From Hoplostethus atlanticus (lineage: Eukaryota > Chordata > Actinopteri > Trachichthyiformes > Trachichthyidae): a stretch of DNA of 64,000 nt. The notes below the pieces were generated by a model. That model was not told the DNA's origin. It saw nothing but the letters and a program-made list of their open reading frames with translations, and did no database searches. Position numbers and translations under genes: made by a program. Positions 11,496 to 40,359 of this stretch are shown here, one piece after another. The stretch is from NCBI GenBank assembly GCA_034670405.1, contig JAXDDX010000034.1, positions 1,971,501 to 2,035,500 of the forward strand, read 5' to 3'. Each line of letters starts with the position of its first letter. Position 1 is the stretch's first letter.

Positions 11496-12300
11496 CGTGG
11501 CATCCCATGAGGAGGACGGGGTGTGGCCTGTGCTTCCTGCTCCTGGTAGGCTGCATCATAGTCACTCCTATCCTGCTGTGGTTTGAATCATCAACAGTCC
11601 AACGGCAGGACTCTAATAATAGCCGCTCCACAAATGGAAGTGCCCAGCCCCAACGGCACCTACACAGGGTAGAAAGACCCCAGAAGAAGCTGACGAACGT
11701 GGCACCAGACCGCCAACAATCGACGCCGAAATGACCACAATGGAGCAACTGAAAAGGGAAAAGAGAAATCTGATGGAAGCTAATGACTGGAATGCCTATG
11801 GGTTTGATATATCAGATTTGGGTATAACAGATGAAGACGTTTCCTCCAACCTCTGGTATACTTATGTTGTATGGGCTACTAAGATGTTACGTACTAACCA
11901 CTCTTCTCTTTTAGTTATCCCACAGCCTCGTGGTTCCTCTACAATGTTTAAAGTTGATATTCATCCTCTTAATTATAATGAATCCAGTTGAGTCCAGGCT
12001 GAATAATTGTACTTATTATAAGTCCCTAGTTCTGCAAACTTATGAGTGTAATGGTAAAGTCGACTGTAAAAGGGCTGAATATATTGAATGTAGTAGAGCA
12101 TGCTCCCTAAAGTGGACACCTGAGAGTGAGTTGTCCACATTTCCTAAAGATTATTTTTCTTTTATAGTTCGCTATTCCCACTCTGCACCCGCATTGTGCT
12201 TCCCTGATTATCTGGCAGGTTCACCGTCCACTCCTGGCACAAAGATGAATGACCCTTTGAAGGATGGTATCTATCACTTCAGTTAATGTGATTTTCTTTC
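11496..12300 (+). other. degenerate membrane-glycoprotein-like ORFs, possibly retroviral envelope-like
   Basis: Three overlapping plus-strand frames (to 11734; 11731-11991; 11930-12286). The first has a strongly hydrophobic run near residues GLCFLLLVGCIIVTPILL preceded by arginines, as in a signal-anchor. The last is rich in Cys with NCT-type glycosylation sites. Together they resemble the N-terminal part of a viral-type envelope glycoprotein with two frame breaks, perhaps from a foamy-like element. No gag, pol or LTR is visible, so this is a guess. AATAAA near 12331 could be its poly(A) signal. It lies between two Tc1 pieces. Confidence 0.25.
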
Positions 12301-12529
12301 AGGGCTAAGGATAAGGCAAATGACTGCTGAATAAAATTTGATAAAGCGGTCTTTTCCTTTAAAAAAAAAGCCACAGCTGTTACAAGTCTGTTTGTCAAGT
12401 CAACATTACCCAACACAAGAGCTAAAGTTTGTATTGATCTCTGTTGAATAAAATAGTTAACTAAAGATTAAGAGTTCAAAGTCAAGTCGTGATTTACTTG
12501 AGTATATTTGCAATAGACGACTGGGTCAG

Positions 12530-12725
12530 AGCATCTCCAAAACAAAACGCCAGGTCTTGTGGGGTGTTCCCAGTATGCAGTGGTTAGTACCTACCAAATG
12601 TGGTCCAAGGAAGGACAACCGGTGAACCGGCATCAGGGTCATGGCTGCCCAAGGCTCATTGATGCGCGCGGGGAGCGAAGGCTAGCCCGTCTGGTCCGAT
12701 CCCACAGAAGAGTACTACTGTTATG
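12530..12725 (+). pseudogene. Tc1-like transposase, N-terminal part
   Basis: Degenerate frame with GCSQYAVVSTYQMWSKEG, then PRLIDARGERRLARLVRSHRR, the first HTH and linker of a Tc1 transposase. It stops at cacagaagagtact, the same sequence at which the 11280 fragment begins. After 12725 homology is lost. Confidence 0.7.
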
Positions 12726-12759
12726 GCCAGGTTCTTATCAAGTGGCGGATGGGTAGATA

Positions 12760-13130
12760 GCATAAGATGTCATAGCTATCTGAGGAATATAACTGTTACG
12801 AAAAGCCTTCTGGCTAATCTAACAAAAGGTGTTTTATGGTAAGATATGGAATGTAGTGAACAGGAAGAATGCTGGCTGAAGGTATGGTGTTTAATGCAGA
12901 GCTCACTAGTCGGGGGTAGGCCAAACAATTTCAAACAATTTTTGCATTATTTTACATAACAAAACATTTCTTGACATAGGACCCCAATAAAGATAAATTA
13001 ATAATAATAATTAATAAAAATACAATAAAAAAAAATACATAATAATAATTTAGTACAAAAAATAAGTATAAAAATAAAAAACATTTACAGAAGGGGTGGC
13101 ATTTGCAGCTAAACGGGATCAGTTACAGAG
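12760..13130. other. AT-rich spacer, perhaps LINE tail
   Basis: From about 12960 the sequence is very A/T-rich with aataa units and may be the 3' end of the minus-strand L1 fragment that follows. Nothing coding is visible. Confidence 0.35.
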
Positions 13131-13134
13131 GAAC

Positions 13135-13790
13135 CTATAGTACCAATGGCATTTTCGATGGTATTCCATTATAATAACACATTTTTGTTACAACCCGTCT
13201 CATTTTATTTGACACCAAGATATAACGTAACACAAGTCCACCTTGTATAAAAGTATCCATTTTCAGCTGCAGACTTGCAGTCATTCGTTCCATTGTGTAA
13301 ACCTGTTTCAGTCCCTGCACCCATGGTTGGTGGTTTTGTAGTTATCATCTTCTTGGCGGTCAATACAAGTATCCGTAGTATATACCTCTTATCTGTGCTA
13401 TATATCTCTTTAGGTATAACTCCTAACAAAAATAACAATGGATCTGGGGGGACATCCACCTCTAAAATGTTGTCAATTTCTTTTTTAACACTTTTCCAGA
13501 ACCCTTGAATTATTGGACAATCCCAAAAGATGTGTGTGTGGTCTTTTTTTCTCCACATTTTCTCCAACATAATGCCACAGAAGGTCCTTTCACATATGAA
13601 GAAATAATGAGGTATATTAAAATACCTGATTTTTGATTTCCAGTCAAATTCTTTCCACAGTTGACTATTGATTCCTTTATGACAACTTGCACACAGGTCT
13701 TCCCATACATTATCTTCAATTATAATATTTAATTCCAATTCCCATTTTTCCTTGATGTTCCAGGTATGTATTTTGCACTTTAACAAGAGC
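13135..13790 (-). pseudogene. L1-type LINE ORF2 C-terminal fragment
   Basis: The minus-strand frame shows CERTFCGIMLEKMWRKKDHTHIFWDCP, followed by the FW(K)SV motif, the Cys/His-containing C-terminus seen after the RT domain in teleost L1/Tx1 elements. A second frame (13135-13320) continues it after a frameshift. No RT core is present, so this is a short 5'-truncated copy. Confidence 0.6.
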
Positions 13791-13799
13791 TAAATGTCC

Positions 13800-14400
13800 G
13801 ACAGTAGGAGTTAACCATGACATAATGCTCAGTCAGTGATGATTCATCTTGACACTCAACTGACACTGGTCCCCTCTTGTTCTGTCTCTTTGAAAACAGA
13901 GATGAAAGATAATCTGGCCTTTTGCTTTTCTGTGTGGAAAGAGAAACCGAGAGAGAGCATTACTTACTCACCATCTTTCATTCAGGTTGCACTAATCTGA
14001 TTACTTTGGTTGATCTGACATCCCTGGTCTAGGCTGTTTGTAATGTGGGTATGTGGTATTCACAGCGTGAACCAGACCGATCTAGGTTGAAGTTTAAAGA
14101 GGAATCGCACCAATCGCACCATAATTGCTGCTCTTAGACTGTGAAACAGCGCCCCCTTTGTATCAGGTCTGACCTCTCCATCAACTCTTTCGGCTGATTG
14201 ATCCATCTGTGTGTGTTCCAAGTCTACATTGCTTTTTTTTTTCATCTTTTATGCAGCACTTGGGTCAATGGCAGTTGTATTAAATGCTTTATTAATAAAC
14301 TTGACTTGATCTCTTACTCATGTGACTACAAAAGTGATCCCATCTTATTCAGTCAATACACATTTACACCTGGAAGATGCCCTGTACATCTTTTGCCTAC
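13800..14400. other. unassigned intergenic sequence
   Basis: No frame longer than about 80 codons resembles a known protein. No microsatellite or mobile-element ends are recognised in this stretch. Confidence 0.4.
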
Positions 14401-14545
14401 TGCAGACCCACTAGAGAAATATAAGAGCCTTCATCAAGGGTAGCTCCATGGTGGTCAGGATTTTACCAGCCAGTCCAGGGATTCAAGCCATAAGCCTCCC
14501 ATCCATAAACCTGCTTCTCTAACGTTTAGGTTACTCTCATCCCCA
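14400..14545 (-). mobile_element. tRNA-derived SINE fragment
   Basis: On the minus strand: gtaacctaaacgttagagaa, gcaggtttatgg and a B-box-like ggcttgaatccc, then a decayed body. Similar head to 6295-6460. It directly abuts, and seems to replace, the 5' end of the Tc1 element that follows. Confidence 0.5.
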
Positions 14546-15404
14546 TATATCAAACTCTCAGTGCTATGGGAAAGACCAGAGAACACTGTAACGATGTGCA
14601 ACGAAAGGTTGTTGATCTGCACAAATCAGGAAATGGATATAAGAAAATCTCTAAACCGTTGAAAATGTCTATTTCCACTATCAGGGCAATAATTAAGAAG
14701 TTTAAAGCGACTGGAGATGTTAAGAATCAGCCTGGAAGAGGACTTGTGTCTACATTGACCCCACGCACCGTGAGTAGGATGGTTCGAGTGGCGAAAGAAT
14801 CTCCAAGGATCCCAGCTGGAGAATTGCAGATGATAGTTGTGTCTTGGGGTCAGAGAGTCTCCAAAACTACGATCAGACGCCATCTACATCACCACAAGTT
14901 GTTTGGGAGGGTTGCCATGAAAAAGCCTCTGCTGTCATCCAACAACAAAGTAAAGCGCCCTCAGTTTGCCAAACATTACTGGGACTTTCAATGGAACCGG
15001 GTTATATGGTCAGATGAGACCAAAATAGAGCTTTTTGGCAACAAACATCAGAGGTGGGTTAGACAGAAAGATAGCCATACAGAAAAGTGCCTCATACCCA
15101 CTGTGAAGTATGGTGGTGGGTCTTCGATGTTGTACCAGCAGATATTAAATGAAAACCTAACCCTCTGCCTCTGCCAGGAAGCTTAAAATGGGCCATGGTT
15201 TGACCTTCCAGCAGGACATGCCATGTGCCATGTGTTCTCCAACCTCATCAGGCATTATAGGAGAAGACTCAGAGCTGTTATCTTGGCAAAGGGAGGCTAC
15301 ACAAAATATTAAATGAAGGGGTGCCAATAATTGTGGCACACATATTTTTGAGAAAACATATTTGTTTCATGATAAGAATGGCAACAATTCTGGAGGGCAC
15401 TGTA
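14546..15404 (+). mobile_element. Tc1-like transposon, 5'-truncated and internally deleted
   Basis: The transposase starts at MGKTREHCNDVQRKVVDLHK (14566) with the HTH domain and AT-hook-like NQPGRG linker, then VIWSDETKIELFG (first catalytic Asp) and VKYGGGS. An internal deletion/frameshift follows near 15130. Remnants of QQILNEN and the C-terminal AVILAKGGYTKY lie in other frames before 15312. The right inverted terminal repeat is visible (…ttctggagggcactgta, ending at 15404). The left terminal repeat is absent, replaced by the SINE at 14400-14545. Not active. Confidence 0.85.
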
Positions 15405-16038
15405 TGATATTTACATACATTTTGGAATAGCTTGCCAGAATATATTATTCATAATTCAACTTGTATTCTGAAATATACAACTCACGAGCAAAACAAAATT
15501 AAAAAAAACATAAATCAGATTGTGATCTCACCAAATTAGAGTAGTCTAATGTGAAATGTGCGCTCGTTATTCACATGGCGCGCACAGGTAGCCTCACCAT
15601 GTGACAGTGAAATTCCTACTATTGTGCAAGGTGTGTAAAGACAGCAGTCTTTATACTCCTTGCACAATAGCATTGTGTTCTAGGCTGCACACCAGCAGTT
15701 GCTCCATGCATTAACTCTGCGTTATGAATGGTGAGAGCCTGACAGATGATTTACTCTTTTACACTTCCAGCTTTTTCCTCCTCCGCGGGGCTTGTTCTCT
15801 ATAGAAAGTTTGTCACTCATGATCATGGTTTATTGTGGAGCGTTCACGAATACAACATAGGGTACACGTGGGGGGCTCTTTTGTAAGTTGACTAAAATGC
15901 TCTTTGCATGATAGGATTCCCTTGCCGGTGAATCGCCGGCACGCTGGCACTTTGAAGGGTGAAGTGACTTTGCGCACAGGATCGGCGTCTCTAGATCCAA
16001 AACCACCACTCGCAAGACGTGGAAGACGGTGACCTCGA
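15405..16038. other. intergenic/5' flank of the LURAP1-family gene
   Basis: Non-coding. It holds a near-perfect 52-nt hairpin (15619-15670) and, closer to the gene, a moderately GC-rich stretch (15890-16038) that may be promoter and 5' UTR. No TATA box is obvious. Confidence 0.4.
15619..15670. repeat. 24-bp stem hairpin
   Basis: Positions 15619-15642 pair with 15647-15670: 24 pairs with one T:T mismatch and one G:U if transcribed, and a 4-base loop (agca). Candidate for a palindromic MITE core, a structured regulatory site or a short hairpin RNA. The stem is shorter than most pre-miRNAs. Confidence 0.75.
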
Positions 16039-17828
16039 ATGGCAGAGAGACTTTTGAACGATTCACTTCCAGATTTGATAGAGCTGGAAAATAAGATTGG
16101 GATGAAAACACCGGAGAGTCTCCTAATTTGGATGAGGGATGCTGCGCATTACGAAGACTGTTGGCGCGCCGATGCCGCGGAGAGAAGAGACGACAGTTTC
16201 TCTGACAAAATAAGAAACTTGAAACAGGAGATGGTAAAGATTCCACTTGTTTTCACAGCCAATAATTGTTCTTAATAGATGTCATTATATGTATGGATAT
16301 GTTTGACATGTTTTGTATGGGGCAAAACAATACTCCTATTGACTCACATTGCCGTCACTCTCAGTAACTTGAACAACTTGTTTATATTATTGTGAAGACA
16401 GGTTTCTCTCTCAGCTGTAGAAATATTATTCCTTTCATCGTGAGCCACTTCACCTGCTTAAATTCATTTGGAATGACAGACCATGGCAGCTCTCTCTCCA
16501 CCACACCCGTCAGCTGGCTTTTCCCTCATTCGCTTCCATTCATTTTACACATTCTAACTGTGAATTCCTCTGCTCATTCTCCCCACCTGTCTCTTCAGCT
16601 TCACTCCTCCCTCATTCTTTTCCGTCTGTTGCACCACCTCCACATTGTCTAGTCTAACATTTTGAATGCATGCGAGCAGGGGCACCAAAAATGTGTGTGT
16701 GTGTGGGGTCACTTAAGAGAGGTGAGGTGCTACTGGCATGCACACACTCACACATACACCAGTTTCACCCCTCCTCCACACACACACACACACACACACC
16801 GATTGCATTTGTTACAGTCACTGGGTTTTCTAACTCCCCACCCTCTACACCATGCAGAGGTGGCTGCGTTCTGCCGATGTGAGGATCTTGCGTCAGCTGG
16901 TGGCCGTGCACGAGGGCATCGAGGCCGTGCGTTGGCTGATGGAGGAGCGGGGCACCTTAGCTGGCAGCCTGACCAGCAGCCAGAGCAGCCTGGTGACTGT
17001 GGAGGGGCCTGGGCCTTCCATGTCCCCCTGCAGGTACTGTATTTAGTCTGCTCACTGTATTGTACAGTGGTGGCCATCATGGAAAAAGCCATCCATCTGT
17101 GCAGCTGCAGCAGTAAGTCAGTATTGCATGCTGTGTGTGCAGTAAAAAGTGAGACTTGTGATTCTGCAATTATATCACTAATCCTAAGGAAGCCTTTAAT
17201 AGCTTTATTATGCTGGATGTAGATTAATTAAAGCACTTCTGATTTTATGACTTATTCTCCACATGTGGCTGAATATTCCCGTTATTGCTCCCACAGGGGA
17301 AACCCTAGTCTGATCTGCCTTCAGGATCCAGATGACACCACTAGCGGTGAGGAATCAGCAGAACCAGCTGACAACAATAGCTCAAACTCTAGGAGCTATT
17401 TTGACCTGCTGAGCCATGAAGCTACCGAAGCAAGGCCTCCTAGTCCTTCAGGCTCCAAGTTTGAAGTCACTTGTTCCACACAGGGTAGACATGGTCAGCC
17501 ATGGTCGAGCCCTGCCACTGCCAACAGTTTGGTTAGTGCCAATTCGCTGAAGCTGCAACCGCAGGTTTCCAATGCATCTCCATTACAGGACTTCAAAACC
17601 AGTGCTGAGCCCATCAGGAGAGCTTTAGTCAGATCTAACACGGCTGCAAGGAAAGGGCTGAAAGGGGGTGGTGGTAGTTCTACCCTACCTAAACAGGGGA
17701 GTCTCAGAGCCTGTAAGAGCAATATGTTGGAGGAGGAACAGAGCGTGCTCAGTAGGGACGAGATGCTTTTGGGTTATGATGCTCAGTGGCGCTGGGTGGA
17801 GTCACAGGACGACGTGACATTTTTATGA
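16039..17828 (+). CDS. lurap1: leucine-rich adaptor protein 1 family (LURAP1/LURAP1L)
   Basis: Three exons: 16039-16233, 16858-17033 and 17297-17828, with consensus gt-ag ends and consistent phase, giving 903 nt (300 aa plus stop). LURAP1-family proteins link the kinase MRCK to MYO18A in lamellar actomyosin assembly and are reported activators of NF-kB. Family marks: an N-terminal PDLIELENKIGMKTPESLL block; a leucine-rich stretch ending in VRILRQLVAVHEGIEAVRWL followed by MEERGTL; a Ser-rich middle; and the C-terminal DDVTFL, which is family-typical. It is longer than the human proteins (about 230-240 aa), mostly through a Ser/Asn-rich insertion in exon 3. The paralogue (LURAP1 or LURAP1L) cannot be settled from this alone. 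The start is the first ATG of the exon 1 frame. Confidence 0.82.
16783..16799. repeat. (CA)n next to lurap1 exon 2
   Basis: Short CA tract in intron 1, about 60 bases before the acceptor of exon 2. Several spurious His/Thr-repeat frames arise here. Confidence 0.8.
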
Positions 17829-19337
17829 TCTTCTGTAATTCTCGAAAGCACAACTTGAATTTATGATCCTTGGTTTGAAGTAATTCCGCTCAACAGTTAA
17901 GCTGCCGATAATGCATCGGGCCTTATAATTATAATACAGTTTGACATGAAATGTATCTTGTTAGAATGAGAACAATGTGTAATGCTGAATGTGTTACTGT
18001 TTGACTGCTCACTCTGTAAAGAAATTCACTGTCAAGCTGGACTGTCAACCATTTGTTTAGATTGTACACTGCTAAGTTATTATATTTTCATTGTGACTGT
18101 ATTTTAAGTATTCCAAAAAATGTGACACATACTTTTGCAAAATGATTGAAAGCACAAAACCTAAAACAAATTACGGCATTCTTTCAAGGATAGTTCTGTT
18201 ATCATTTTCAATATATTGAATGATAAACGTCAGGCAATTCTTATGTTTTTTTTAAAGGTTATTTTCTTTTTTTAACCCTCCATGGGATAAAATGTCATAA
18301 ATGATAAGTCAAGAAAGGTATTCATGATGATGTCTTTATTGTGATTGTTTTCTACAATTTGCGCCATCTTTTTTGAAAGGCCTTTACAATGAATGTGTTG
18401 AATGAGTCCATAGAAGCTTATGACTATGACTTGACAATAGACAGGGAGGAGTTTCAAAATGCCACTGTTATGCATTTTAAGCCTGAATTATAATGCAATA
18501 ATGAGATTTTATATCACAAATAACTTACATTTTCTTTTTTGGTAATAAACAGGATAAAAAAATCCCTTTAGTGACTTTGTATCTTGCTATCAGTACAATT
18601 TTAGGCCTGCCCAACTTTACTAGGCGATAACATATGAAATGTATAATAATAATAAAAAAAAGAAAAATACAAGATATAAATACAAAATGCACAGTTAAGA
18701 AAATAGACAGATGAAAAATACAGTTAAATGTTGTCCGCTTTTGAAAGTGAAATACGTCAGTCATAACAATAATAATAGATATTTAACAAATCCGGCATTA
18801 AATGCTTTCAGCGCTCTCTAATGATATCCCGAGGAGCATGCTGCCCTCTAGCGCTCCTCGTAATCTCGATGTGTTTAGGTGTCACAAGTGTCTTTGGTAG
18901 GAAATAATAATAAAAACCTAGCAATTATTATTAGTAATTAGTTACTACTAGTAACCCTAGTAATAAAGGTGGGTTTTAGTGGCTGCTGTTTTATTTTAAA
19001 AAGCGAGTGCCGTGTACCTAATTTGTGCTGCTGCAGCAAAATGAAGTGGAGTAAATGCGCAGTGTGCATGTAATTGATGTTTTAATTATTTGATTAGCCG
19101 AAGTATTTATATACATCACTTTAACCATCGGGGTGTTGATACGTTTAGGGGTCCTTCATGAGCGCGAATATCGTAATTCTGATATTTATTTTAGTACAGG
19201 AAGGCAGCACCAAGCTATCGTCAACATTCGCACGCCGTTAACGTCATGTATTTACATAGGAATCAGGAAGTGTTCGGGTCAAATAATTGCCCCATAGATT
19301 TGTGTCTACATCTTGTCGAAGGACGATGTAATGAAAC
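17829..19337. other. lurap1 3' UTR and intergenic spacer to pgap6
   Basis: AT-rich, non-coding. An aataaa occurs near 18544 and could end the lurap1 transcript. Positions 19167-19187 are repeated in inverted orientation at about 24700 (see the pgap6 inverted duplication). The last 200 bases are presumably the pgap6 promoter; no TATA box is evident. Confidence 0.4.
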
Positions 19338-28953
<9,616 letters not shown>

Positions 28954-29174
28954 TGGGACACACTGGACCGGGATGCTAAAATGGGAAGCACAACTAGACC
29001 GCAAATATGCACACACCATACAAACGCAGGGTGTCTGCAGGTCCTGACAAAGGCTTTAAATGGCTTAAATCTAGACTCAAAAGTTTTGAAAGGTCTTGAA
29101 TACAATTCAGTTATAGCATTTTAAGTCTTAAAGGGATTAAAAATGATCGCAGAGACGTACAATATAATCTGGTA

Positions 29175-29346
29175 GGTCTACAGTTTTTTGTTTTTGCCAT
29201 TTTAAAAAAAAATTATTTGTCAGGAGAGAGAGACAGGAAAGAGAGGAGGGATGACATGCGACATAGGTCCCAGGCCAGATTCGAACCCAGGATGTCACGG
29301 TTACGTGGTTATGCGCCTTAGACCACTGAGCCACCAGGACGCCCCT
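29175..29346 (-). mobile_element. tRNA-derived SINE
   Basis: On the minus strand: A-box-like tggctcagtggtctaag and B-box ggttcgaatctgg in tRNA spacing, then a pyrimidine-rich ctctctttcctgtctctctc body and an A-rich tail (aattttttttt..aaaatgg). The two polymerase III promoter boxes are intact. Located just past the pgap6 stop, antisense to the gene. Confidence 0.85.
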
Positions 29347-30430
29347 ACAGTTGTTTTTAATTTTCACATTTGTTTCAATTGTGAAGCTGGTCTTATAGTT
29401 CATTTTCACTGGGATTAAAAAGTCCTGAAAAGTCGTAAATTGAACTTGAGGAAACGTGCAGACACCCTGAAACACACACACACACACACACCTTTAACCC
29501 AAACCCAACCCGCTAAAACCTCCAAGGTCCATCATGCTACTTTCTATGCCAGCTCAGGTGTGAACAGCACTACTTCCTGGTAGCGGGCCACTTGACCTTT
29601 GACCTCACGACAAGGCAACAGCAGGAGTTTGTACGTATGGTGTATGTACATATTTTACTAGGATAGGATATGAATGTTATGGATATTTATAAAGAATACC
29701 AAGCTGTATGGAATTCTTTTAAATCTTTATATTGAGTCTATTATTGAGTCTACTGATACAGTACACTATATTTATAGTACATGTAAATATTCCTTATTGT
29801 TATGTCTGCCTTTTTTTTCTTTTTCCCACAGACCTGGGCAAAATTTAAGAATGGTTTCAACCATTTGAGGTGCACTTGATTTTTTTACTCGCCAGATATT
29901 TTAGAGACTGCAAGATGTGCAGTAAAGTGAAATAATCAGGCACAGCTCAAAAGAAATCCAACAGTTTTTTTTTTGCCAAAGTCTGCTTAGCAAAGTCGTC
30001 ATGCCTTGCCATAACGTGATCCTCAACCTTTCTTACCTTTCTTACCTTTCTTTCTTGCTCCTGTGAAACGCATTGTCAGCCACTAGCCCACTGGAATTCA
30101 GGGGCAAGGTGAAGAGTCAAATGTACAGGTGCACAAGTGAAAGTATAGAGGGTCGGGATGCAGGGTGCCTCTTCATCCCTTTTTTTAAAAAGTCCCTTGG
30201 TCTCGTGTTGCAGGGCAGCAGGTTCCTTCAGATCCCCGTTAGCTAACACTGAGGTGACAGCCGTTGTTCCTGAAATTCACACGAAGCTCGTATTGAGACC
30301 GAGTGTCCCTGGATCTGTTGTTGTCATCCTTCTTTTCTTGACTGTCTTCCTACCCTGACACCTTACCGATTCTGAGATATGTTCTAAAGCACTTTCATGA
30401 AACAAGGATTCCACTATGTAATGTACATAG

Positions 30431-30543
<113 letters not shown>

Positions 30544-30610
30544 ATGGGCACTTGATGAATGTATATTCAGGTTGCTGTGTCCAGTGCCTCCTCCCCTTTG
30601 GTGTCTTTAG

Positions 30611-30720
30611 TGAGTGAGTGAGTGAGTGAGTGAGTGAGTGAGTGAGTGAGTGAGTGAGTGAGTGAGTGAGTGAGTGAGTGAGTGAGTGAGTGAGTGAGTG
30701 AGTGAGTGAGTGAGTGAGTG
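30611..30720. repeat. (TGAG)n tetranucleotide repeat
   Basis: About 27 perfect TGAG units, 70 bases after the GT run. Each unit pair spells gtgagt, a good 5' splice donor consensus on the plus strand. Confidence 0.97.
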
Positions 30721-31192
30721 TACTCTTTTCTTCATAACTTATTTATTTAAGAATAATCATAGTTGAGGTGCTACTACTGTCTGGTGTTTGGGTCCCTGTC
30801 CCTTACTGTGATGATATTTACAGATTTATTTTCTTCTCATTGTGATTTTGCACTGGTTCAAATTGAGTTCTGTTCTCACTTTAATAGCCTTCCTTTTGCT
30901 GTTGAAATATTGTTTTTTTTTCTTGTATGTGTGAGACTCTCAGAAGTTTTATTTTGTCGTGGTGTTTCGGAGTGTGAAAAGGCATTCCCGAACAAACTCC
31001 ACGATCAGAAGGGTGAAGAAACGTCTGATAGTTCCACTTTCATGTACTGTACAATTACTTTGAAATCTGTCAAAAATCCAAACTAAATCCAAAGTACCAG
31101 AAATAAATCAGTGGTATAAAGAGAAGTGTTTTTTTTGTCTGATATAGAGTTTGTGTGCACACAAACAATCTCACACTGTCTCTCTTTCCTCA

Positions 31193-31226
<34 letters not shown>

Positions 31227-31312
31227 AGGATGGGGAAACGGAGGGAAGCGGATTATCATAATCCTCAGAAATATAGAAAGTGCTCGTCTAGAGTGTTCAA
31301 ATACACATTTCC

Positions 31313-31353
<41 letters not shown>

Positions 31354-31379
31354 TGTGTCCATATATAGCTTACCTCCAT

Positions 31380-32366
31380 TAGTAAATTTGATAGGCTCTC
31401 AGGTCCTGCAAAGCTGACGCAGAGTGCTGCAGGTCACACAACATCAAGCCAACTGCTCATTGGTTTTTGTGTGGCTGGCTTTTGAATAGACTAAAATGTC
31501 AGGAAGGTTTTTAAACCTGTGAATTGGGACCTAAAATGAAACAATGTATTTTCATGAGTCCTGGATACGTGATAAATAATTTGGATATTTTGGATCCCAA
31601 ATTTAAGAACTGGGGGTTTACTGTAGTTACAGGGAATGTGGGCAGCAGGGTGGCCTAGTGGTTAGAGAGAGACCCTGTTGTGTCCATCAACAGCTGTGAG
31701 TCCCGTCCAAGTGTCCTTGAACAAAACACTGACACGTCAACCAGTCAGTAGAGGGAGTCGCTCCAACAGAGGAGGCTGCGGCTCTCCGGGGACCGGTGGA
31801 GGGGAAGAAGGGAGGGAAGTAAAAACTAACGAGCTACTATTTTAAAGAACAAAGATGGAAAATAGGAAGGCTTGTCGCATGCACAGTGGAGAGACAGGTG
31901 GCACTGTAAGAAACTGGATCAAATATCTGCAATATCATATTATGTTTGTTTTAAGCTGCTTGGCGTGCCAGATGGGTTGCAGTATACGTGCATTGCAACA
32001 ATTCAATGTCATAGTTAAGATTTCAATCTCACAGAAGTATACTAGATTGACTCTGCTAGAGTTCATGTGCACTCGTCGTATTGCTCTGCGTGGCAAACCC
32101 CACCCATCTGGAATGCGATTAGGCTAAAACAAACCATAAAAAGTGCTTGCAAATACAATTTGACCCAGAGCCTGAAAAGAAAAGGGAACATGTAGAAGTG
32201 GGGTCAGATAGAAGGGGAGAGAGAGAAAGAAAGAAGGGGAAGACAAATGAGAGAAAGGAAGGCAGCCTGGTCACACATTTAACCATCTACACACACACAC
32301 ACATACACACACACACACACAGCATGCAGAGCTGAGAGCACAACACGGCTGAATGCTATAGTGACA
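31380..32366. other. intergenic between convergent pgap6 and rgs11
   Basis: Apart from the SINE and a CA tract near 32290-32320 I recognise nothing. Frames are short and of unlikely composition. pgap6 and rgs11 are transcribed toward each other across this gap. Confidence 0.4.
31632..31745 (+). mobile_element. tRNA-derived SINE fragment
   Basis: gggcagcagggtggcctagt and ggttagag form the A-box head of a teleost tRNA SINE, and gtccttgaacaaaacactgac is the usual downstream module. The B-box region is decayed. Confidence 0.6.
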
Positions 32367-32367
32367 T

Positions 32368-32373
32368 TTTATT
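32368..32373 (-). terminator. rgs11 polyadenylation signal (AATAAA)
   Basis: AATAAA on the minus strand, about 535 bases after the rgs11 stop codon, followed by T-rich/GT sequence. Confidence 0.55.
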
Positions 32374-32906
32374 GGCATGAGAACATGCTTGAGCAAAATC
32401 AACAACAACAACAACATTCACAGTAAGAAGCTCCAGCATGGGATGGGTAGAGGAAGCAAACTGTAAGGTAATCGTAGAGACACGCGGTGACGCACATTTT
32501 CCACTAAGCACATACTGTTCATCTCTATGACTGTCTCCCGCTACCTGCTCGTAAACATATACACCTATGCTCAAAGAAGAAGAAGAAGGGGCTATATATT
32601 TTCTGCATATTAGAGGGAGGAGATTCAATTTAAAAGGTCTTTGGTTGATGGAAGGAGGAGGAGAATCAGGAAGACTTGGCGGGAGGAGCAATGTCAATAT
32701 CAAGTGCAACGGCTCCAGGAATAAGATCTGATGCTGAGATCTACACTGAGACGAAGCTCGGGTAGGTTTGCAGCGGTGTAAGGAAAAGCTTTGGCTTCCA
32801 TTCTGACAACTCCTTGGATGGTTGCTATGGTAACCAAATAAAGGGACACAACGGTAAATGAGGTGAGGTAAATTGCTCGTAGTGGTGATCACACCTTGGT
32901 GCTGCA

Positions 32907-40359
<7,453 letters not shown>

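Noticed and set aside
29175..29346. A true tRNA gene on the minus strand
   Set aside because: A- and B-boxes are present, but the acceptor stem does not close and a SINE body with A-rich tail follows.
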